DNA from: Pedobacter sp.
GTDB taxonomy: Bacteria > Bacteroidota > Bacteroidia > Sphingobacteriales > Sphingobacteriaceae
Length of the DNA: 64,000 bases
Direction of reading: 5' to 3'
Assembly: GCA_008015505.1 (NCBI GenBank)
Contig: SSFR01000001.1
Coordinates: 186,001 to 250,000 of the forward strand
Shown here: positions 57,669 to 64,000 of the stretch, one piece after another
Layout of the letters: each line of letters opens with the position of its first letter
How positions within the stretch are numbered: position 1 is the stretch's first letter
Position numbers and translations under genes: made by a program
The notes under the pieces: model-generated
The model's database searches: none
Told to the model about the DNA's origin: nothing
The model's input: the letters and a program-made list of their open reading frames with translations, nothing else

Positions 57669-58685
57669 TCAATGTTCCTCCTCCCGACCAATAATCCGCC
57701 CTTTCTTGTAGCACTGCTCTTCTTTTTCAGCATGCTTGCGCTCCTGATCACTTGCAACGCCTGATGAAAAATTAGCTAGATTAGGCTGTCCAGCATCCAC
57801 CCAAGCAGAATACCAAAAACTAGCTACTGCAAGTATGGATGCTCGCATTTGCCGCTCAACCATTCCATTCAAGGCAGCATGATAAGCTCTACAATAAGCT
57901 CGGGAGTAATTTCTCACTAGTTTGCCTTTGCGCTTGCTAAAACTACATTTCTTATCTGCTGGAAATTGCTTGCTCAAATTAGCTTCGATCATTAAAACCG
58001 AGTCTTTATAGTGAAAAGTATGACGAATAATTTTCCAAGCCTCACGCAATGGATCTTTAATATATTTTACTTTCCCCACGATATAATCATACTGATCAGC
58101 AAATAACTCTGGCAAACGACTTTCCCACAAACCATGTATTCCGACTTGGTTGGTTAACTGTCCATTGTAGTTCTCTGTGGTATGTAATGGAACATGTGCG
58201 TCGGCAATATAATGTCCAATATCTGCCGACAAACGTAGAATACGCAGCGAATCCCTTGCCTGAAACGCTTTTACCAAGGCATAATAGGACTTTTCAATTT
58301 GCCAAGGCACAATTCCATTTTTCTTGAGCGTGTTTTCTGAATATTTAGCTACTGCTGCTTTCCATTTTTCTGGAATATGATCAAAAGGATTTATCCCATA
58401 CCGATCCACATCCAAAAAATGCCGAGGAGCCTCCATAGTATCTACATACCGTCGTTTGTCCGGATCGACTGCGTGAGCAGTAACAAAATCAATATTTGAT
58501 TTGTAAAAGCGTATCATGCCCTTTGGTAATGAAAATACTGCATGATTGTTGATCTGCCGATGAGCAAAAAAGCCCCAGGAGGAACACAGAACTACCGTAC
58601 AAATAAGTACCGGGATACGAAAAATCTTCAAAATATTACTAAAACAAATAAAATACATCCATAAAAAATGTCTGGGACAAACCAA
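57669..58685 (-). CDS. Zinc-dependent S1/P1 nuclease- or phospholipase C-like exported protein
   Basis: 338 residues. An N-terminal hydrophobic segment ends LCSS before WGFFAHRQINNHAVF; in this fold the mature N-terminal Trp ligates zinc. Further ligand blocks: RHFLDVD (about 90), GHYIADAHVPLHTTENYNGQ (about 167-186) and GIHGLWESRLPE (about 193-204), giving a three-zinc cluster. Secreted nuclease/phosphatase or phospholipase activity expected; the group is common in Bacteroidota. Start codon between the Met codons at 1 and 10 is unsettled; the latter (MYFICF) is closer to the signal sequence. Confidence 0.8.
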   Translation of the reverse strand: MVCPRHFLWMYFICFSNILKIFRIPVLICTVVLCSSWGFFAHRQINNHAVFSLPKGMIRFYKSNIDFVTAHAVDPDKRRYVDTMEAPRHFLDVDRYGINPFDHIPEKWKAAVAKYSENTLKKNGIVPWQIEKSYYALVKAFQARDSLRILRLSADIGHYIADAHVPLHTTENYNGQLTNQVGIHGLWESRLPELFADQYDYIVGKVKYIKDPLREAWKIIRHTFHYKDSVLMIEANLSKQFPADKKCSFSKRKGKLVRNYSRAYCRAYHAALNGMVERQMRASILAVASFWYSAWVDAGQPNLANFSSGVASDQERKHAEKEEQCYKKGRIIGREEEH

Positions 58686-58774
58686 TAACTAATTCCCTTT
58701 TAATGCCATCAAATATACCCCAATACACAGCAAGAAGATGCTTGATTTTCACAAAATCATGAAAAACGGATTTA

Positions 58775-58936
58775 GAACTTGTTTAGAATTTATTTGATTT
58801 TATTCTTTTGGTTCTTTTTGGCTGCATTTTCTTTAGATTTTTTCACCATAGAAGCCCCGCTATGGCTCCAAAATCTGCCTCATTTAGCTCAAAAATAACC
58901 TGCAATAATTTCATAAAATAAACTCTAAACAAGCTC
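58775..58936. mobile_element. 162-bp MITE-like element, copy B
   Basis: Starts GAACTTGTTTAGAATTTATT and ends CTCTAAACAAGCTC, flanked by TTA on both sides (58772-58774 and 58937-58939 TTA). Inner stem CCATAG...CTATGG (58847-58866). Same length as copy A and about 86% identical by eye. Lies between divergent genes and its right end is within 45 bases of the O-antigen ligase start. No coding capacity. Confidence 0.75.
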
Positions 58937-58949
58937 TTAGTTTTTGTCC

Positions 58950-58957
58950 TATTTTTG
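58950..58957 (+). promoter_or_regulatory. Possible -7 box upstream of the O-antigen ligase gene
   Basis: TATTTTTG matches TAnnTTTG, 22 bases before the ATG and 14 bases after the repeat element. No TTTG at the expected -33 position, which would fall in the repeat end. Confidence 0.3.
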
Positions 58958-58978
58958 AACATCTAACTAAGAAGAAAC

Positions 58979-61342
58979 ATGTCGAAAAAGTATAACGCTA
59001 TCCCAAAATCTACCCATAACCATCCCAATAAGTTAGCAAGTGAGCAACAAAATCATCAAATGATTATCCCTGTGATTTTTATCGCACTTTATTTGCTACT
59101 CGACTTTATACCTGAGTTTGGTTCACTCGACGTAGCAGGTCCACAATGGATTTATTTCTGCATTATAAACGGAATTAGTACGGTATACATTTTTTACTAT
59201 TCAAAACAACACGGCTATGGGCAAAAAATCAAAAGAATTCTCTCCATTAAGTTAACCCAGATTTATATTTTCCTGTTTGCGCTTGCCGGGCTCTCCATCT
59301 TCTTTGCCATTAATCAAACGGAATCTTGGGTTTGCTATGCTGGATTGATCAATACAACCATTGCTTTTTTCAATATTGCCATCCTCTTAAGTGGGCGAAT
59401 GAACTCTTTCAAGCTTATTACTCAACTTGTTTCTGCCATAGTACTCATCCAAGCGCTCAGCACACTGGCTGCATTTTTTGATGGGATTAATCACATTCCC
59501 CTGGGTGAGGTCATCAGCAGCTTAAAGGGAAATACGGGAAACAAAAATACACTGGCCACCAGTTTAGTAGTCAAGCTAGCTTTTGTGATGTACGGGATCT
59601 ATGCCTCCAAGTCATGGACTAAGTTTATTCATGTACCCGTACTGATTCTGGGAACCATTGCTGTATTCATCCTCAGTACCCGCTCTGCCTATATGGGTTT
59701 ATTCTTACAATTGGGAATACTTTTAGTTTTTGGCATCCTACAATCCCTCAAGGCACGAAAACATAAGGAAGTTCTGACGCAAATAGGCCCCATTCTACTT
59801 TCAGTTGTATTTGCTTTCTTTATTGCTCAAGCCATACTGATCAATGTAGGAAAATCACAAGCAAGCAAAAACACACTCAGCTCGGTAACAGAACGAATAA
59901 GCTCTATTGCTTCCTCCACAAACTCCTCTAATGCAAGACGACTAGAATTGTGGGAATCAAGTATCGATTACATCAAAAAACACCCATTCATGGGAGCCGG
60001 CTACGGAAATTGCAAACTAGCCATCATTCCATACGAAGATAGATTTCAGATCGATTTTAATTATGGTAAACACCTTCACAATGACTTTCTGGAAACAGCC
60101 ATGGAACTTGGTATCCTGGGCGGACTTGCATTCTTCTCTCTATTTGTCTGCGCTTTAATTTATACCATCAAAATATGGAAATCGCAGGCCCATGACCCAC
60201 TTAAAAACATAGCCGTTTTTTCACTCATTGCCCTAGCTGGATATTTCACCGATGCTGTATTCAATTTCCCGAGTGAGCGCCCGATTATGCAAGTATTTTT
60301 TGCTTTAATTCTGGCTATCAATGGCTGCACATTCCTAATTAATAAGGATGAAAAAATAAACCCAATTCCAGTTAACAAAAATTGGCTTTCAGCAATATTT
60401 GCCCTAATTACTGTAGGCTTACTGGGCATTGCTACCTATTATAAATATTTTACTTATCAATCTTTGGTTATTCAGTCAGTCATCGCTCAAGATGATTTTC
60501 CAAATACAGCAAATCACTCTTGGAAAGAAATCAACGATCAATTACCTGAAATTCCTAACCTAGCTGTACTGGCAAATTCTCCTATCGATGTGATCAAAGC
60601 CTGGTATCTTTCTCGGGGTGGAAAATATGATGAAGCCATGGTACTCCTGAATAAGAGCACAAAAGTAAACCCATATAACATGGCCAATGAATATGTGAAA
60701 GCACAAGTATTTTATCAAACGGGCAAACTAGATAGTGCTTTTTACTATGCCCGTAAAGGCTTTTACACCCGACCGGCCAATATCGGCTACTACGGCCTAT
60801 TTACCGACATTGCTAAAAGCATGAAGGATACCATGGCCATCAAAAATGCTTTTAAAACTTGTGTCAAATACCGAGGCGATGTACCCAATGTATGGAACAA
60901 GTACATCAATGTTTTGCTGAGCTTAAACTATAACAAAGACTATTTACTTGCCATCGCATACTCTGCAGAAAAGCGTTTCCCTACTGATAAAACAATTCTG
61001 AAAAACAAATTTATCATCAATGCGACATTGGCTTCTAACAGTGGATATATTAAAACACTTCTTAGCAATTCATTAAAAATCATTGAGCTAGACCCAACAG
61101 ACTATGCCTATATCGAAAATGTGGGGGCATGTTATTTCATGCTTAAACAGTATGATTTAGCACTACCATACCTCGACAAAGTAATCTCAGCCAAAACCTT
61201 TACCAATGGGAAATCGGAATACATCAAAGGCTTATGTTTAATTAATTTGGGCAAAAAAGAAGAAGCTTGTTTCTATCTCAAAATTGCTGATGCCAGGAAT
61301 TTTTTGGGCGCCCAAAAACTAGTTTCTACTTATTGCAAATAA
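58979..61342 (+). CDS. O-antigen ligase/polymerase-type membrane protein with TPR-like tail
   Basis: 787 residues. Ten or more membrane helices in the first ~440 residues, with the Wzy_C (O-antigen ligase) loop MGAGYGNCKLAIIPYEDRF (about 338-356) and FNYGKHLHNDFLETAMELGI with the conserved His-Asn-Asp-Phe (about 360-379). C-terminal half from about 530 is soluble with tetratricopeptide-like helices (YDEAMVLLNKSTKVNPYNM; YDLALPYLDKVISAK). Transfers or polymerises a lipid-linked polysaccharide; the TPR end may bind partners. Single gene, no other glycan genes nearby. Confidence 0.85.
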   Translation: MSKKYNAIPKSTHNHPNKLASEQQNHQMIIPVIFIALYLLLDFIPEFGSLDVAGPQWIYFCIINGISTVYIFYYSKQHGYGQKIKRILSIKLTQIYIFLFALAGLSIFFAINQTESWVCYAGLINTTIAFFNIAILLSGRMNSFKLITQLVSAIVLIQALSTLAAFFDGINHIPLGEVISSLKGNTGNKNTLATSLVVKLAFVMYGIYASKSWTKFIHVPVLILGTIAVFILSTRSAYMGLFLQLGILLVFGILQSLKARKHKEVLTQIGPILLSVVFAFFIAQAILINVGKSQASKNTLSSVTERISSIASSTNSSNARRLELWESSIDYIKKHPFMGAGYGNCKLAIIPYEDRFQIDFNYGKHLHNDFLETAMELGILGGLAFFSLFVCALIYTIKIWKSQAHDPLKNIAVFSLIALAGYFTDAVFNFPSERPIMQVFFALILAINGCTFLINKDEKINPIPVNKNWLSAIFALITVGLLGIATYYKYFTYQSLVIQSVIAQDDFPNTANHSWKEINDQLPEIPNLAVLANSPIDVIKAWYLSRGGKYDEAMVLLNKSTKVNPYNMANEYVKAQVFYQTGKLDSAFYYARKGFYTRPANIGYYGLFTDIAKSMKDTMAIKNAFKTCVKYRGDVPNVWNKYINVLLSLNYNKDYLLAIAYSAEKRFPTDKTILKNKFIINATLASNSGYIKTLLSNSLKIIELDPTDYAYIENVGACYFMLKQYDLALPYLDKVISAKTFTNGKSEYIKGLCLINLGKKEEACFYLKIADARNFLGAQKLVSTYCK

Positions 61343-61369
61343 AAATTTATGACTACCCTTAAAATCCAC

Positions 61370-61400
61370 TTTGGATATTGAAATAAAGAGTCTATATTTG
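61370..61400 (+). promoter_or_regulatory. Promoter of rpsT
   Basis: TTTG at 61370-61373, 19-base spacer, TATATTTG at 61393-61400: a complete match to the Bacteroidota consensus, 32 bases before the ATG. Confidence 0.75.
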
Positions 61401-61432
61401 CATTCTTAAAATTTTAGACGAGAGCTAGGCAA

Positions 61433-61687
61433 ATGGCAAATCATAAATCATCGATTAAACGGATTAGAGCAAACGCTACTAAGCGTTTACGTAATAGATA
61501 TCAAGCTAAAACGACAAGAAATGCAGTAAAAAAATTACGTGCTTCTACAGATAAAACTGCAGCCACTGCGCTTCTTCCCAAAGTAATTTCAATGCTTGAT
61601 CGCTTGGCTAAGAAAAATATTATTCACAAGAACAAGGCTTCAAATAATAAATCAAAATTGACAAGATTTGTTAACAACTTGAAGTAA
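61433..61687 (+). CDS. rpsT: Ribosomal protein bS20
   Basis: 84 residues: [20 protein letters not shown] at the N-terminus, three-helix basic protein, [20 protein letters not shown] near the C-terminus. Binds 16S rRNA. Monocistronic with its own promoter and terminator. Confidence 0.97.
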   Translation: MANHKSSIKRIRANATKRLRNRYQAKTTRNAVKKLRASTDKTAATALLPKVISMLDRLAKKNIIHKNKASNNKSKLTRFVNNLK

Positions 61688-61714
61688 GCGAAGTTTTTGA
61701 TTTAAGGTTATGGA

Positions 61715-61750
61715 ATGGGCTCTATAAAACAGAGCCCATTTTTTATTTTC
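61715..61750 (+). terminator. Intrinsic terminator of rpsT
   Basis: Perfect 9-bp stem ATGGGCTCT (61715-61723) / AGAGCCCAT (61731-61739), 7-base loop, then TTTTTTATTTT. 28 bases after the stop codon. Confidence 0.9.
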
Positions 61751-61765
61751 GGCTACGTTCCACTT

Positions 61766-62195
61766 ATGAAATCTACTGGCCAAAAAATAACCATCAAATC
61801 ATGGGCTGAAGAAGATCGCCCTCGCGAAAAACTAGCCATCAAAGGCAAAAGCTTTTTAAGTGATGTTGAACTCATCGCTATCTTGATTGGATCCGGGAAT
61901 AAAAAGGAAAGTGCTGTTGAACTTAGTAAACGAATCCTTTTTACTTATAATAATAACCTAAATCAGCTAGGAAAATTGAGTATTCAAGAGCTGGCTAAAT
62001 TTAAAGGCATAGGGAAAGCGAAAGCATCGGCACTCATTTTTTTGCCCATAATAACCCATCTGGCCATTTAAAGCCAAGCCCGGTATCGAACTAACACATA
62101 AACTAGTCGCTGCGGGGCAGATATTAGACATCGTCACTTTCAATCATTTGATTATTGCCGATCATGATTTTTACAGCTTGCCGACGAAGAAATGA
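61766..62195 (+). pseudogene. radC: Decayed radC (JAB/MPN DNA-repair-associated protein)
   Basis: N-terminal part from ATG 61766 is good: KITIKSWAEEDRPREKLAIK then LLSDVELIAILIGSG-like text and helix-hairpin-helix KFKGIGKAKASAL (ends about 62035). A deletion of about 70 codons and a frame change follow; the JAMM segment FAHNNPSGHLKPS (62041-62079) has Asn for the second catalytic His. Two more frameshifts separate ELTHKLVAAGQILDI (from 62088) and ADEEMIQ (from 62180). Normal RadC has about 230 residues. Three frameshifts, one deletion and a lost ligand make this a clear pseudogene. Confidence 0.85.
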
Positions 62196-62212
62196 TACAA
62201 AGCCGTCAAATG

Positions 62213-62228
62213 AATTTTAAACAAGCTC
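62213..62228 (-). repeat. Solo repeat end after the radC remnant
   Basis: AATTTTAAACAAGCTC followed by TTAG, identical to the element ends in 14 or more of 16 positions. It lies within the last frame of decayed radC. Confidence 0.5.
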
Positions 62229-62280
62229 TTAGACCAGCTCAGAAATAATACGCACCTTTGCTGGCTTAAATTTAACATTC

Positions 62281-63324
62281 ATGTTTGAAAATAAAGGCCG
62301 TACAGAGCTCAGCCAACTCGGTGAATTTGGGTTGATAGATCATTTAACCAAGGATATTAAGCTAAAAAATGAATCATCTATCAAAGGTGTAGGTGATGAT
62401 GCTGCTGTCTTAGATTTTGATAGCAAGAAAACGCTTATATCCACAGACCTATTACTAGAAGGTATCCACTTCGACCTCAGCTACACCCCACTAAAACATC
62501 TAGGCTATAAAGCCATTCAGGTCAACCTAAGCGATATTTATGCCATGAATGGCACAGCTACTCAGGTTACTGTTTCAATAGGCTTATCGAGCAAATTTCC
62601 CCTAGAAGCAGTAGAAGAGATTTATTCAGGTATTCAAATAGCTTGTGAAAAATACCATATTGATCTGATTGGAGGGGACACATCTGCGTCCAAACAAGGA
62701 CTTGTCATTAGTGTAACCAGTATCGGCTATGCCCAAGAAAAAGACATCTGCTACCGAAATGGAGCAAAAGAAGGCGATTTGATCTGCGTATCTGGAGACT
62801 TAGGGGCAGCTTATATGGGATTGCAGCTACTCGAACGTGAAAAGTTGATTTATTTGGAAAATCCAAATATCCAGCCGGACCTGGAAGGCAAAGATTACAT
62901 CGTAGAGCGTCAATTAAAACCAGAAGCCCGGAAAGACATTGTTGAATCTCTCGGAGAATTAAAAATAAAGCCCACCGCAATGATCGATATCTCAGACGGC
63001 CTGGCATCAGATATCCTACATATTTGCAAACAATCCGAAAAAGGCTGTACACTTTACGAGGAAAAAATCCCCATTGATCCCATGACCTACGACACCGCTC
63101 GAACATTTGGAATCGACCCGACAACTTGTGCCTTGAATGGGGGAGAAGACTATGAACTCCTATTTACAGTTGCACAGGCCGATTATGAGAAAATCAAACA
63201 TAGTGCCGATATCTCTATCATCGGTCATATTACAGATGCTACCTCAGGCTGTCAGCTCATCTCCAAATCTGGAAATGCTCATTCATTAAAAGCGCAGGGT
63301 TGGAATGCATTCAAAAAGAGCTAA
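62281..63324 (+). CDS. thiL: Thiamine-monophosphate kinase
   Basis: 347 residues; ATP-dependent formation of thiamine diphosphate from thiamine monophosphate. AIRS-family fold: GVGDDAAVLDFDSKKTLIST near 38-57, GLSSKFPLEAVEEIYSG, LIGGDTSASKQGLVISVT near 127-144, GDLGAAYMGLQLL, and MIDISDGLASDILHIC near 235-250. Convergent with rmuC with a 4-base overlap of stop codons. No thi operon nearby. Confidence 0.95.
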   Translation: MFENKGRTELSQLGEFGLIDHLTKDIKLKNESSIKGVGDDAAVLDFDSKKTLISTDLLLEGIHFDLSYTPLKHLGYKAIQVNLSDIYAMNGTATQVTVSIGLSSKFPLEAVEEIYSGIQIACEKYHIDLIGGDTSASKQGLVISVTSIGYAQEKDICYRNGAKEGDLICVSGDLGAAYMGLQLLEREKLIYLENPNIQPDLEGKDYIVERQLKPEARKDIVESLGELKIKPTAMIDISDGLASDILHICKQSEKGCTLYEEKIPIDPMTYDTARTFGIDPTTCALNGGEDYELLFTVAQADYEKIKHSADISIIGHITDATSGCQLISKSGNAHSLKAQGWNAFKKS

Positions 63325-64000
63325 TCCTCTTCCTCAACCAACAATTTGGGGTCTAATGACTTGCTTGCTTTGGCCCCTAATTTTTTGATCTTTTCGGCAG
63401 TAATGGTCAGATTTCCCCGCCCATCGGACAGTTTATTCAATGCGCGTTCATAGGCGTCTTGACTTTGCCTGATTCCCTTACTAATACTCTCCATATCACT
63501 TACAAATCCCACAAACTTATCGTACATCTCACCACCTAAACGCGCTATTTCCAATACATTTCGATTTTGTCGCTCTTGCTTCCACATGCTGGCAATTGTA
63601 CGCAAAGTGGCTAGCAAAGTCGACGGACTAACTAAAACTACACGCTTATCCCAAGCAAAATTGAATAATTCGGCATCCTGCTGAACCGCTACACTAAAAC
63701 AAGATTCAATAGGAATGAATAACATGACAAAGTCCGGCGAATTAATCTTATATAGATCACTATAATTCTTGACAGACAAATCACTCACATGATTTCGAAT
63801 AGATAAGAGGTGTTGTTTAGTAAAAACCTCCCGCTCCTGATCCGCATCAGCATTCACCAAGCGTTCATAAGCAACTAGGGACACTTTAGAGTCAACTATC
63901 AAATGTTTATTGTCTGGTAAATCAATAATCACATCCGGCTGAAAACGCCCCCCATCCGCAGACTGAAAACTGGCTTGAACACGGTATTCCTGATCCTTAA
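63321..64000 (-). CDS. rmuC: DNA recombination protein RmuC, C-terminal part (5' end outside window)
   Basis: The frame is open to the last base of the window (KDQEYRVQASFQSADGGRFQ upstream of the first ATG), so the gene continues beyond 64000. RmuC endonuclease-like region: PDVIIDLPDNKHLIVDSKVS, LYKINSPDFVMLFIPIESCF, LVSPSTLLATLRTIASMWKQ, and a coiled-coil tail (SQDAYERALNKLSDGRGNLT). The conserved DSK and E residues of the PD-(D/E)XK fold are present. Role: limits inversions/rearrangements at repeats. Confidence 0.92.
   Translation of the reverse strand, partial: KDQEYRVQASFQSADGGRFQPDVIIDLPDNKHLIVDSKVSLVAYERLVNADADQEREVFTKQHLLSIRNHVSDLSVKNYSDLYKINSPDFVMLFIPIESCFSVAVQQDAELFNFAWDKRVVLVSPSTLLATLRTIASMWKQERQNRNVLEIARLGGEMYDKFVGFVSDMESISKGIRQSQDAYERALNKLSDGRGNLTITAEKIKKLGAKASKSLDPKLLVEEED

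Noticed and set aside
61715..61765. Upstream ATG for radC
   Set aside because: This start lies in the rpsT terminator stem; family homology begins at the ATG at 61766.

Overview
The window is a chromosome segment from a member of the Bacteroidota, most likely Sphingobacteriales (Sphingobacteriaceae-like). Reasons: Bacteroidota-type promoters (TTTG, about 19 nt, TAnnTTTG); gldF/gldG beside dnaN; the order rpsU-xerC-hpf-tRNAs-tuf-tRNA(Trp)-secE-nusG-rplKAJL-rpoBC-DUF3467; GG-leader peptides of the Bacteroidota type; and almost no Shine-Dalgarno sites. The order of genus is inferred from gene content only.

Layout. 1-8302 (+): branched-chain amino acid operon ilvB(partial)-ilvN-ilvC-leuC-leuD-leuB-leuA-ilvA, with a strong 16-bp inverted repeat between ilvC and leuC. 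8.4-12.4 kb: hflX (+), acs (-), a small exported protein (-). 12.6-16.7 kb: two tandem APC amino-acid permeases (+). 16.9-20.2 kb: a 1105-aa DUF4175-like membrane/coiled-coil protein (-). 20.3-24.6 kb: a hidden lipoprotein frame without a normal start codon, tRNA-Pro, a TonB-dependent receptor, ybeY and a small unknown gene (+). 24.6-40.1 kb (-): transcription/translation block: rpsU, xerC-like, hpf, four tRNAs, tuf, tRNA-Trp, secE, nusG, rplK, rplA, rplJ, rplL, rpoB, rpoC, DUF3467. 40.1-41.3 kb (-): acyl-CoA dehydrogenase.

41.3-52.8 kb (-) is the accessory region and the most interesting part. It is a RiPP (ribosomal peptide) locus that joins two chemistries: a class I lanthipeptide module (HlyD adaptor, C39-peptidase ABC exporter, LanB dehydratase, LanC cyclase, a Cys-containing GG precursor) and a grasp-with-spasm module (SPASM maturase, ATP-grasp maturase, a Cys-free GG precursor). 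The two precursors share a duplicated upstream region of about 117 bp, and small membrane-protein frames missed by length cut-offs lie between them. Three parts look damaged: the exporter has one in-frame TAA, HlyD loses its C-terminus at a repeat end, and the ATP-grasp gene stops after its N-terminal third or half. The lan genes are bracketed by inverted copies of a dispersed repeat end.

53.1-64 kb: gldF, gldG, dnaN, a DedA protein (+), an S1/P1-type nuclease-like protein (-), an O-antigen ligase/TPR protein, rpsT, a decayed radC, thiL (+) and partial rmuC (-).

A dispersed family of 162-bp MITE-like elements (two full copies, at 16.8 and 58.8 kb, about 86% identical by eye) and at least six solo ends, several at gene 3' ends, runs through the window.
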